A stretch of DNA of 64,000 nt from CAYJBH01 sp964370605 (GTDB lineage Bacteria > Bacillota > Clostridia > Oscillospirales > Ruminococcaceae), in contig CAYJJX010000011.1 of NCBI GenBank assembly GCA_964370605.1, forward strand, positions 13,079 to 77,078. Direction: 5' to 3'. Below the pieces are notes generated by a model. It made no database searches, was not told the DNA's origin, and worked only from the letters and a program-made list of their open reading frames with translations. Shown here piece after piece: positions 1-7,500 of the stretch. The position numbers were made by a program, and so were the translations under genes. Every line of letters begins with the position of its first letter. The stretch's first letter is position 1.

Positions 1-161
1 GTGAATAAAATGCCGAAGGCTACCGACTGCACCTGTTTCGGAGTAATTCCGTCCGCCATGATTCGGTTGAGGAGCAGTTCCGGATTGCCGCCCTCGGCAC
101 AGACGACGACAGTGTGGATAAAAAAACCGATCACATCACCGCTGGTTTTAGTTTTGAACAT
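1..161 (-). CDS. yqfD: Sporulation protein YqfD, N-terminal part (runs off window)
   Basis: Reading from ATG at 161 on the minus strand gives about 53 codons before the window edge, so the C-terminal bulk is missing. The start resembles the N-terminal YqfD domain: a short hydrophobic beta segment (GFFIHTVVV), a glycine-proline turn (EGGNPE), then a helix and a second strand. It begins two bases after the stop of yqfC, the usual arrangement of this pair in spore formers. YqfD is known as a membrane protein of the mother-cell sporulation programme. The identification rests on the gene order and on weak N-terminal similarity, because the membrane segments lie outside the window. Confidence 0.7.
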   Translation of the reverse strand, partial: MFKTKTSGDVIGFFIHTVVVCAEGGNPELLLNRIMADGITPKQVQSVAFGILF

Positions 162-163
162 GG

Positions 164-448
164 CTAATTCACCCCTTCGTCCAGTCGTATACTATCTACC
201 CTACCCGATAGTTCGGCACTGTGTCGGGCGAGGTTATTCAGCTTTAGCCCTTCTCCAACAAATGTCAATGTCATCTTTCCTTGACCGACTATCAACAGCA
301 TGTCGGTGAATGAGATGATCTTATCACAATCTTCGATGATGATTCTGCCTCTTGTATCTATAGTTAGAAAGTTATGCCCCACCGACAGGTGTGATGAGAT
401 GGGCACTCGGTTGCCGATATTATGTATCATTTTTTTCATAAAGTTCAT
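164..448 (-). CDS. yqfC: YabP/YqfC family sporulation protein
   Basis: A 94-residue protein of the small beta-rich YabP/YqfC family. It shows the family pattern: an early strand ending in the turn HNFLTIDTRGRIIIED, then repeated short strands through LLIVGQGKMTLTFVGEGL. The ATG at 448 is preferred because AGGAG lies 8 bases upstream (457-461); an in-frame TTG at 454 is also possible. It is followed after two bases by yqfD, and ylbJ is divergent on the other side. In Bacillus the family is made in the mother cell during sporulation; the exact role is not known. The family and context are convincing. Confidence 0.82.
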   Translation of the reverse strand: MNFMKKMIHNIGNRVPISSHLSVGHNFLTIDTRGRIIIEDCDKIISFTDMLLIVGQGKMTLTFVGEGLKLNNLARHSAELSGRVDSIRLDEGVN

Positions 449-463
449 GGACAAAACTCCTTT

Positions 464-491
464 ACTATTTTACGAGAAATGCTCATACATT
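464..491 (+). promoter_or_regulatory. Sigma-E-like promoter upstream of ylbJ
   Basis: CATACATT at 484-491 fits the -10 consensus of the mother-cell factor sigma-E. ACTATTT at 464-470 lies 13 bases upstream as a plausible -35 element. It is 27 bases from the ylbJ start. ylbJ belongs to the sigma-E regulon in Bacillus, so the match is expected, but it is made by eye only. Confidence 0.5.
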
Positions 492-518
492 TAATTATAG
501 AAATAATGAGGCGATATT

Positions 519-1568
519 ATGCGGATATTCAAGACTTTGCCCGAGACGATGATAACGGTATTCGGTTTTCTTCTTTTGTTTTTGATGATATCAAGGCCAC
601 GGCTTGTCACACAATCGACCGTGCAAACACTCGGATATCTCACATCGGTGGTTTTGCCATCGATATTTCCTTTCATGGTTATGTCGTCTTTTCTGTCGTT
701 TGGTAAGATGGCAGAGATACTTGGTGCAGTATTTTACCCCATTACACGGTATTTGATAAAGATAGATGGTAAAAAGGCTGGGATTGTTGTGTTTCTTTCA
801 TTTGTTGGCGGGTTTGCGGCAGGAGCTTGTGCTGCAGCACGATTGATCGAACAAAAAGAGCTGACAATCTCGCAGTGTAAAAGGTTGTTGCCGATAATAT
901 TTTTGCCAAGTTTACCCTTTTGTGTATTGGTAGCAGGTGGCGCTCTGTTTGATAGCTATGTTATCGGTGCAATGTTCGCACTTTCTAATATTGTCGCCGG
1001 AATTTTGACCGCATCCATGATGGCAATCGGAGCGAAGCATGTGGGAAAAATAAAAAATGTGTCTACGCCTCTCCCATCGATCGAAGAGCACATTATCTCT
1101 GCCATAAAATCATCTACGCAGAATATGGTAAATGTATCCGGTTTTATACTTTTTTTTGGAATACTTAGCGGTATGCTGAACCTAATGTTGCCACTGCCAA
1201 TATCTGTTTATCCGTCTATTTTATTAGAGTTTTCTACAGCATTGCCACTGGTCGCCGATAAAGGGATATATGCAGTCTGTGCAACACTGTCAGTACTTGG
1301 GTTCTCTGCCTTTTTTCAGGTATCGGTCATATTGAAAAAAGCTTCAAGCCTGTCGGTTTTTATCGCAAGCAGATGCATTTCGGTGCCACTGACTTTATTG
1401 ATATTGACTATTTTATTCACATTATTTCCCCAGACGCAAACCGTCTTATTGCAGTCGGAAAAGGTATACATTTTACCCTATCAATTTAGTTTTGAGCTAT
1501 CGGTTATAGCATATTTGATAATTATTATCAGTTTTAAAGACTTTATCACAAAAAAAGGTTTACAATAG
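519..1568 (+). CDS. ylbJ: YlbJ-type sporulation integral membrane protein
   Basis: A 349-residue, strongly hydrophobic protein with about eight membrane segments. It carries the nucleoside-recognition/Gate type core seen in YlbJ, SpmA and SpmB: SVVLPSIFPFMVMSSFL near residues 43-60 and a glycine-rich stretch VGGFAAGACAAARLI near 94-108. The C-terminus is short and charged. Length agrees with YlbJ (roughly 350-400 residues). It is needed for spore cortex or heat resistance in Bacillus; transport of a small molecule is suggested by the Gate fold but is inference. It diverges from yqfC, and the shared spacer has a sigma-E-like promoter. The ATG at 519 follows GAGG at 509-512. Confidence 0.85.
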   Translation: MRIFKTLPETMITVFGFLLLFLMISRPRLVTQSTVQTLGYLTSVVLPSIFPFMVMSSFLSFGKMAEILGAVFYPITRYLIKIDGKKAGIVVFLSFVGGFAAGACAAARLIEQKELTISQCKRLLPIIFLPSLPFCVLVAGGALFDSYVIGAMFALSNIVAGILTASMMAIGAKHVGKIKNVSTPLPSIEEHIISAIKSSTQNMVNVSGFILFFGILSGMLNLMLPLPISVYPSILLEFSTALPLVADKGIYAVCATLSVLGFSAFFQVSVILKKASSLSVFIASRCISVPLTLLILTILFTLFPQTQTVLLQSEKVYILPYQFSFELSVIAYLIIIISFKDFITKKGLQ

Positions 1569-1587
1569 AAAAAAAGTGTTATATTAT
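1559..1587 (+). promoter_or_regulatory. Sigma-A-like promoter for the iscS-iscU-mnmA cluster
   Basis: TTTACA at 1559-1564 and TATTAT at 1582-1587 are separated by 17 bases. The -35 overlaps the 3' end of ylbJ. It sits just before the small cysteine protein that heads the cluster. Reasonable consensus match, not tested. Confidence 0.5.
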
Positions 1588-1606
1588 ATAGTAAAGAATA
1601 TATTTA

Positions 1607-1861
1607 ATGACGGAATGCAAAATATACAATTTTATGGCAAAGTATGTAAAATCAAAAATGTTTGGAGCAAATATAGAACCGGCTTGCTATTATTGTGAGC
1701 GCGGGAGTTTTGCGTATGACAAAAAGATGATACTTTGCAAAAAAAAGGGTATAACAGCACCGTTTTACCGGTGTAAAAAATTCATTTACGCACCGCTCAA
1801 GCGCGTACCGAAAAAACAGCCCGCACTTGGCAATTTTACTCCGGAGGATTTTCAGTTATAA
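1607..1861 (+). CDS. Small four-cysteine protein, conserved in Clostridia, function unknown
   Basis: An 84-residue protein with a metal-site-like pattern C27-x2-C30-x13-C44-x11-C56 and a further Cys at position 4. The tail is basic and proline-rich (KRVPKKQPALGNF) and ends in the short acidic motif TPEDFQL. I recognise this layout as a small uncharacterised clostridial family, but no function is known to me. No signal peptide or membrane segment is seen. It lies 17 bases before iscS in the same direction, so it is probably cotranscribed with the Fe-S and thiolation genes. A zinc or Fe-S binding role is inference from the cysteines. There is no strong ribosome site; ATG 1634 is an alternative start. 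Confidence 0.7.
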   Translation: MTECKIYNFMAKYVKSKMFGANIEPACYYCERGSFAYDKKMILCKKKGITAPFYRCKKFIYAPLKRVPKKQPALGNFTPEDFQL

Positions 1862-1878
1862 CAAAGAAAAGGAATACC

Positions 1879-3033
1879 ATGATCTATCTTGACAATGCGG
1901 CTACGACTCCGCTTAAAAAAGAGGTTTTGCGGGACATGCTCCCCTATCTCGAGTCGTTTTATTATAATCCAAGCAGCATCTATTCAGCGGCACAAAATGT
2001 GCAAGCAGACATATCAGCAGCACGTGAACAGGTCGCAACAATTATCAATGTCCACCCTAAAGAAGTGTATTTTACATCCAGTGGTACCGAGGCAATAAAC
2101 TGGGCTCTCAAGGGAGCCGCACGCACAATGAAAAGACGAGGAAAGACCGGAATTATTATCAGTGCCATTGAACACCATGCGGTTTTACACTGTGCCGATT
2201 CACTGAAGCGCGAAGGCTTCGAGGTCACTCTTTTACCGGTGAATGAATATGGAAAGGTTAGCGTCGACTCACTGAGCGAAGCGATAAATGATAATACCGG
2301 CCTTTGTAGCATAATGCTTGCGAACAATGAGATCGGTACGATTCAGGATATCAAAGAGCTCGCCGCTGTTGCAAAAGAAAGAGGCGTTGTATTTCATACC
2401 GATGCGGTACAGGCTCTTGGAAGTATTCCGGTCGATGTTGAAGAGCTTGGCGTTGATATGCTGAATCTGTCGGCACATAAATTTGGAGGACCGAAAGGCG
2501 TCGGCGTTCTCTATATTCGAAAAGGTCTTTCGGTAGAATCATTGATCGATGGTGGCGGACAGGAACAGAGCCGTCGTGCCGGCACCGAAAATGTAGCAGG
2601 AATCATCGGTCTTTCGTCGGCACTGAAACTTGCGACCGATACAATGCCTGAGCGCAGGTCGTACATTGAATCGTTGCGTGATAAGCTGCAAACTGAACTG
2701 GCTACAATTAAAAAAGTGCGTTTCAACGGCGATCCCAATAGTCGCTTACCCGGCATATTGAGCGTATCATTCGAAGGTATTGAAGGTGAAGGAATATTGC
2801 TTTTCCTCGATATGCAAGGGATTGCAGCATCTTCCGGTTCAGCCTGTGCATCAGGATCTCTTGATCCAAGTCATGTAATTCTTGCAACCGGACTTTCTCA
2901 CGGTATTGCTCAAGGAACCATACGATTCTCTCTTTCTGCCGATAATACCGAGCAGGAGATTGAGACGACAGTCGTTGCAATAAAGTCAATTGTTGAGCGT
3001 TTGCGCGCTATGTCCCCTGTCTGGAAAGACTAA
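1879..3033 (+). CDS. iscS: Cysteine desulfurase, NifS/IscS type
   Basis: A 384-residue PLP enzyme that takes sulfur from L-cysteine as a persulfide and hands it to IscU and MnmA. The N-terminus MIYLDNAATTP is diagnostic. The PLP lysine is K201 in the SAHKFGGPKG motif, preceded by the HTDAVQ motif (173-178). The persulfide cysteine is C323 in SSGSACASG. Length is typical of the IscS/NifS group, and the short loop around C323 with the SxxCxSG pattern fits group I enzymes. AAAGGA lies 7 bases upstream of ATG 1879. iscU follows after 33 bases and mnmA overlaps iscU, so all three are likely one transcript. Confidence 0.95.
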   Translation: MIYLDNAATTPLKKEVLRDMLPYLESFYYNPSSIYSAAQNVQADISAAREQVATIINVHPKEVYFTSSGTEAINWALKGAARTMKRRGKTGIIISAIEHHAVLHCADSLKREGFEVTLLPVNEYGKVSVDSLSEAINDNTGLCSIMLANNEIGTIQDIKELAAVAKERGVVFHTDAVQALGSIPVDVEELGVDMLNLSAHKFGGPKGVGVLYIRKGLSVESLIDGGGQEQSRRAGTENVAGIIGLSSALKLATDTMPERRSYIESLRDKLQTELATIKKVRFNGDPNSRLPGILSVSFEGIEGEGILLFLDMQGIAASSGSACASGSLDPSHVILATGLSHGIAQGTIRFSLSADNTEQEIETTVVAIKSIVERLRAMSPVWKD

Positions 3034-3066
3034 ATAATAAAACATACAACATAAGGAATTTAATAA

Positions 3067-3489
3067 ATGTACAGCGAAAAGGTAATGGATCATTTTACCA
3101 ATCCAAGAAATATAGGTGAAGTAGAAAATGCAAATGCAATCGGCACTGTAGGAAATGAAAAATGCGGTGATATTATGCAAATATCAATGCACATAGAAAA
3201 CGGAGTAGTCGAAGATGTCAAGTTTAAGACATTTGGCTGTGGTGCCGCGGTAGCAACCAGTTCAATGGCTACCGAACTAATAAAAGGCAAAACCATAGAA
3301 GAGGCAGGAAACCTTTCAAACAAAGCGGTTATGGAGGCACTGGACGGACTCCCACCCAATAAGGTACATTGTAGCCTGCTTGCAGAAGAAGCGGTAAAAG
3401 AGGCTCTCGGAAACTATTATATCGCCCAGGGTGTCGATCCCACACCGATTCTTGGTAACTATAAAAAAGGTGATCATGATCATCACTGA
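3067..3489 (+). CDS. iscU: Fe-S cluster assembly scaffold, IscU/NifU N-terminal type
   Basis: A 140-residue scaffold protein on which [2Fe-2S] clusters are built from sulfur given by IscS. The three ligand cysteines are visible: C33 (KCGD), C58 (GCGAA) and C102 (HCSLLA). The opening YSEKVMDHFTNPRNIG is typical. The end is a short histidine-aspartate tail (GDHDHH). That tail is coded by the bases that also hold the mnmA start, so it may reflect the gene overlap more than function. AAGGA precedes the start. Confidence 0.95.
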   Translation: MYSEKVMDHFTNPRNIGEVENANAIGTVGNEKCGDIMQISMHIENGVVEDVKFKTFGCGAAVATSSMATELIKGKTIEEAGNLSNKAVMEALDGLPPNKVHCSLLAEEAVKEALGNYYIAQGVDPTPILGNYKKGDHDHH

Positions 3490-4510
3490 TCAGGTTTTGG
3501 TCGGACTATCGGGCGGCGTCGATTCGTCGGTAGCTGTTTTATTATTGCGCGAACACGGTTTTGAGGTTGTGGCAGCCTCGATACTCTTCTCGCAAAAACA
3601 TCACGTCGAAATCGAGGCGGCAAAGCGCTTGGCGGATGAGTTGCAGCTGAGACATAGCATCATAGACATGCGTTCTAGGTTTGAAGAGCATGTATTGGCA
3701 GATTTTTGCAATAACTATCAGGATGCGAGAACACCCAACCCCTGTGTGCGATGCAATCCATCTGTGAAGCTGTATGCCTTGACAGAACTTGCGAACGACC
3801 TGAATATACCGAAAATTGCTACCGGACACTATGCAGATCTTTTGAAATATGGTAATCACACAATTCTTGCCTGTGCACCCGATTTATCAAAGGATCAAAG
3901 CTATATGCTATATCGTGTGCCACAAGAAATACTTTCACGACTGATTTTTCCGCTTGCTAGCTATAAAAAGAGCGACATACGCGACAAGGCAAAAGCGCAT
4001 GAACTGTCTTCAGCCGACAAGGCAGATTCACAAGAGCTTTGTTTTTGTGATGATTACGTTCAATTCTTAAATGAACGTGGTGTAACATCAAAACGTGGCG
4101 ACTTTATTCTGCCGGACGGCAGACGTATACGACATCGTGGAAGTTATTGCTATACGGTAGGTCAGCGCAAAGGATTGTCCGTGTCTTATGCTCACCCGCT
4201 CTATGTAAAAAGTATTGAGCCAAACGGTGACATATATCTCGGTGATAAGTCAGAACTATATAGTCACAGGGTCGAGGCATGTGAAGTAATGATAAATGAT
4301 TACTTTAGTGATCTTGAGCACTTGATATTGTCGGCAAAGGTGAGAAGCACTGCAAAACCCACCGAGTGTATTATAAAGAGAACAAGCAAAGAGCAATTTC
4401 TCGTAGAGTTTAAAGAGCCTGTTTTTGCGCCTGCAAGAGGTCAGTCTATTGTGCTTTATACCGAGCTTGACGGCAGGAGTGTAGTTGTAGGTGGTGGAAT
4501 AATAAAGTAA
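3476..4510 (+). CDS. mnmA: tRNA-specific 2-thiouridylase MnmA
   Basis: A 344-residue enzyme that puts sulfur on U34 of tRNA for Lys, Glu and Gln. The ATP-binding PP-loop LSGGVDSSVA is at residues 11-20, the first catalytic cysteine C90 is in NPCVRCN, and the second, C189, is in DSQELCF. The C-terminal half is the usual central plus beta-barrel domains. The start ATG 3476 lies inside the last codons of iscU (14-base overlap) behind AAAAGGTG, which implies coupled translation. Sulfur probably comes from the IscS encoded two genes upstream. The next gene, an aldolase, begins 37 bases later. Confidence 0.95.
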   Translation: MIITDQVLVGLSGGVDSSVAVLLLREHGFEVVAASILFSQKHHVEIEAAKRLADELQLRHSIIDMRSRFEEHVLADFCNNYQDARTPNPCVRCNPSVKLYALTELANDLNIPKIATGHYADLLKYGNHTILACAPDLSKDQSYMLYRVPQEILSRLIFPLASYKKSDIRDKAKAHELSSADKADSQELCFCDDYVQFLNERGVTSKRGDFILPDGRRIRHRGSYCYTVGQRKGLSVSYAHPLYVKSIEPNGDIYLGDKSELYSHRVEACEVMINDYFSDLEHLILSAKVRSTAKPTECIIKRTSKEQFLVEFKEPVFAPARGQSIVLYTELDGRSVVVGGGIIK

Positions 4511-4547
4511 AAATCAATATATAACATAAAGAGAAAGGACACAAAAC

Positions 4548-5510
4548 ATGAACAGTATTTTGGAGCAACTTTCTTTGATCGGAATCATACCGGTCATTGC
4601 GATAAATGATAAGGAGGATGCAGTTCCGCTTGCAAAGGCATTGGAAGCGGGCGGGATATCGGCCGCCGAGGTCACATTTCGTACCGATGCAGCTGAAGAT
4701 TCAATCAAGGCTATTGCACAGAATTGTCCGAACATTGTGGTCGGTGCCGGTACGATTTTGAACACTGAGCAATGTGAACGTGCTATAGCAGCAGGTTCAA
4801 AGTTTATTGTCAGTCCCGGATATAACGACGAGGTGGTAAACCTATGTAAGGCAAAAGACATTCCGATTATACCCGGTTGTGTAAATCCATCCGAAATCAC
4901 AAAGGCGGTCAATGCAGGACTTGATATGGTGAAGTTTTTCCCTGCCGGAGTATCGGGCGGTCTTGATTATATAAAAAATGTGGCACCTGTGTTTCCTAAA
5001 CTAAAATTCATGCCTACCGGCGGAGTAAATCTTGACAATGTAAATTCCTACCTAGAATACCCCAAGATCGCATGTTGCGGTGGAACTTGGATGGTGAAGG
5101 CAGACTTAATAACACAAAAAAGGTTTGATGAAATCACTTGTCTTTGCAAAGAGGCTGTCGGTGTGATGCTTGATTTTAAGTTCGGCCATATGGCTATAAA
5201 TGCCGAGACTGCAGAAAATGCTACTCAAATCGCAGACACTCTTGATAACTTTTTCGGACTTGAAAAAAATGAGGGCGAAAAGTCGATAGTATCCTCCGGT
5301 GATATTGAAATCATGAAAATTCCGAATCGAGGCAAAAACGGTCATATTGCGATTACCACAAGGTCGTTGCCAAGAGCTATCGCCCATCTTACAGCAAAGG
5401 GTGTGGGATTTGATTTTGAGAATGCAGGTTACAACAGCAAAGCCGAGATGGTGATGGTATATACCGATATTTCGGTCGGTGGATTTGACATTCATCTTTT
5501 GAAAGCATAG
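4548..5510 (+). CDS. eda: KDPG/KHG aldolase fused to a C-terminal VOC-like domain
   Basis: 320 residues in two parts. Residues 1-205 are a class I KDPG/4-hydroxy-2-oxoglutarate aldolase: E41 in AEVTFRT is the general base, K129 in MVKFFPAG forms the Schiff base, and the phosphate loop PTGGV is at 156-160. The aldolase splits KDPG into pyruvate and glyceraldehyde 3-phosphate. Residues about 210-320 look like one and a half beta-alpha-beta units of the glyoxalase/bleomycin-resistance (VOC) fold, starting KFGHMAIN and ending GGFDIHLL. Stand-alone aldolases end near residue 210, so the fusion is the unusual part. AGAAAGGA precedes the start. No edd or kdgK is in the window. A hairpin terminator follows at 5651. 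Confidence 0.85.
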   Translation: MNSILEQLSLIGIIPVIAINDKEDAVPLAKALEAGGISAAEVTFRTDAAEDSIKAIAQNCPNIVVGAGTILNTEQCERAIAAGSKFIVSPGYNDEVVNLCKAKDIPIIPGCVNPSEITKAVNAGLDMVKFFPAGVSGGLDYIKNVAPVFPKLKFMPTGGVNLDNVNSYLEYPKIACCGGTWMVKADLITQKRFDEITCLCKEAVGVMLDFKFGHMAINAETAENATQIADTLDNFFGLEKNEGEKSIVSSGDIEIMKIPNRGKNGHIAITTRSLPRAIAHLTAKGVGFDFENAGYNSKAEMVMVYTDISVGGFDIHLLKA

Positions 5511-5650
5511 GATAAAATGATTTAGCGATATAATTCTGCCTATCGGTGTTGCCATCGAAAGTATAACGGTGTCCCCGCTTTGACAGTCAATGGCAATCCC
5601 CAATCATTTATAGTATAAATGCCTATAGGTACAGATAATATAATAATAAA

Positions 5651-5693
5651 GACGATGCTCACAATCCGTTTGGATCAGTGACATCGTCTTTTA
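5651..5693. terminator. Intrinsic terminator shared by convergent eda and ABC transporter genes
   Basis: The arms GACGATG-c-TCAC (5651-5662) and GTGA-CATCGTC (5678-5688) pair, and the inner bases AATCC/GGAT extend the stem. T-rich sequence follows on both strands (TTTTATT on plus, TTTATTATTAT on minus), so it can serve both genes. The 140 bases between eda and this hairpin hold no gene or signal I can recognise. Confidence 0.8.
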
Positions 5694-5721
5694 TTGCAGT
5701 TAAATTGTGTGGCTATCGTGA

Positions 5722-7500
5722 CTAATCAATAATATCGTCGTGTTGTGTCATATACAGTTTGTGATACTCACCTTTTAGTTCGAGAAGTTCATCGTGTGTC
5801 CCCTGCTCTTTGATGCCCTTATCTGAGATATACAGAATCCTATCGCAGTGCTTGATGGTAGACAGACGATGTGCAATGATAAAGGAAGTCCTGCTCTCCA
5901 GCAGAAGCTGTATGCCTTGTTGTAGGAGTTTTTCGGTCTTAGCATCAATGGAGGAGGTCGCTTCATCCAACACAAGGATTTTCGGATTACAAAGAAGTGT
6001 TCTTGCAAAGGCGATAAGTTGTTTTTGTCCTTGGGATAGTCGAGAGCCCCGCTCACTGAGTTTGGTATTGTAGCCGTCTTCGAATTCGACGATAAAATCA
6101 TGCGCATACACCGCCTTACATGCGGCGATTACCTCTTCATCCGTGGCATCCAGTCTACCGTAGCGGATATTTTCCATGATGGTATCGCTGAAGATAAAGC
6201 TATCTTGCAACATTATACCCATTTGTGAGCGCAATGATTTAAGTGTAGTTTTTGAGATATCATACCCGTCGATATAAAGAGTGCCGTCGTTTATGTTATA
6301 GAATCTGGAGATAAGGTTGACAACGGTGGTTTTTCCGGCACCGGTCGGGCCTACAAGAGCGATTGACTCACCGGCTTTTACACTAAGATTAAAGTTTTCC
6401 AGAATGTTGATATTACCGTCATACGAAAAGGTAACATTGTCAAATTTCACCTCACCCGAAATTTTGGGGAGATTTTTTGCGTCAACAACATCGGTGACAT
6501 TGACCGGCTCATCTAGAAGTTCGAATATACGTTCCAGATATGCAAGGGCATTAATAAAACCGTTGTAGATATTTGAGATGCTGAGGATAGGTTGCCAGAA
6601 CCTCCAAGCGTAGCCCGCTACGGCGATAAGTGTACCGATCTGCAATCCTGCTCCAATAAAGTAGAACCCTACAAGGTATAACGCGCAAACAATAATAACA
6701 GATAGATTTTCTACAATATACCATACAAGGTTACTGGTAAATTGTGCCTTTATCCAAGCGTCGCGGAAATTTTTATTTAGCCGATTAAAGATACCGGAGT
6801 TGAACTGTTCTCTTGCAAACACCTGTGTCAATTTTGCGCCATCAATGCTCTCGGCAAGATATGCGTTAAGATTAGAACTCTTATTAGAAACACTTTGCCA
6901 GGCTCGCCGCTGCGCCGGTTTGAGTAGCAGTATGGCAATGAGAAAAAGCGGAACACCGGCAAAAACCACAAGGCTAAGCGTTACACTTCGGGTCAACATA
7001 AATATCGAGATGACAACAAGATTGAAAAGCTCTAAGATAAGGTTGATTATTCCGTTTGAAAGTATGTCAGATACACTGTTGACATAGTTAATGACGCGAA
7101 TGAGTATTTTACCATGCGGTCTCGTGTCATAATATTCAAACGGCAGTCGTTGCAGGTGGATAAAGACATCGTTTCGAAGATTGAATATAATCTCCTGGCT
7201 GACCTTTGCCATGATTCGGGATCGTGCTGTACCCAATAGGATGCCTATTGCTATACAAACGGCAGAGAGTATCGCCAAAAATAACAGTTGTTGCACATCA
7301 CGGTTTGGAACTGCCTCGTTGAGTGCCGTCTCCATAAATACAGGTAGGAAAAGAATGAAAATGGCAGAGAAAGCCGACATGATAAATGCCAACAGCATCT
7401 TACCTTTAAATGGTTTTATATAGACAAAAGCTCGCTTGAAATGTTTAATATTAAACGGAGTTTCCAGCGATTCGTCGATATCAAATCTATTTCGTGCCAC
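5722..7500 (-). CDS. ABC exporter half-transporter with consensus ATPase site (BmrD-like)
   Basis: 592 residues: six membrane helices (about 30-320) and one nucleotide-binding domain. Walker A GPTGAGKT is at 384-391, the signature LSQGQ at 488-492, Walker B ILVLDE ends in catalytic E513, and the switch histidine is in IIAHRLST. Its partner directly upstream has lost the matching catalytic residues, so the two probably form a heterodimeric multidrug or lipid exporter of the BmrCD/LmrCD/TM287-288 kind. The GTG start at 7500 sits behind GAGGAGG with 6 bases spacing and overlaps the partner's end by 14 bases. This is the last gene of the minus-strand block. Confidence 0.9.
   Translation of the reverse strand: MARNRFDIDESLETPFNIKHFKRAFVYIKPFKGKMLLAFIMSAFSAIFILFLPVFMETALNEAVPNRDVQQLLFLAILSAVCIAIGILLGTARSRIMAKVSQEIIFNLRNDVFIHLQRLPFEYYDTRPHGKILIRVINYVNSVSDILSNGIINLILELFNLVVISIFMLTRSVTLSLVVFAGVPLFLIAILLLKPAQRRAWQSVSNKSSNLNAYLAESIDGAKLTQVFAREQFNSGIFNRLNKNFRDAWIKAQFTSNLVWYIVENLSVIIVCALYLVGFYFIGAGLQIGTLIAVAGYAWRFWQPILSISNIYNGFINALAYLERIFELLDEPVNVTDVVDAKNLPKISGEVKFDNVTFSYDGNINILENFNLSVKAGESIALVGPTGAGKTTVVNLISRFYNINDGTLYIDGYDISKTTLKSLRSQMGIMLQDSFIFSDTIMENIRYGRLDATDEEVIAACKAVYAHDFIVEFEDGYNTKLSERGSRLSQGQKQLIAFARTLLCNPKILVLDEATSSIDAKTEKLLQQGIQLLLESRTSFIIAHRLSTIKHCDRILYISDKGIKEQGTHDELLELKGEYHKLYMTQHDDIID

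Noticed and set aside
1..309. Plus-strand open frame at the left edge
   Set aside because: It runs antisense to yqfD and yqfC, lacks a ribosome site and has no recognisable domain.
5511..5650. Small gene or RNA between eda and the terminator
   Set aside because: No start with ribosome site, no promoter with proper spacing and no strong structure before the terminator hairpin.
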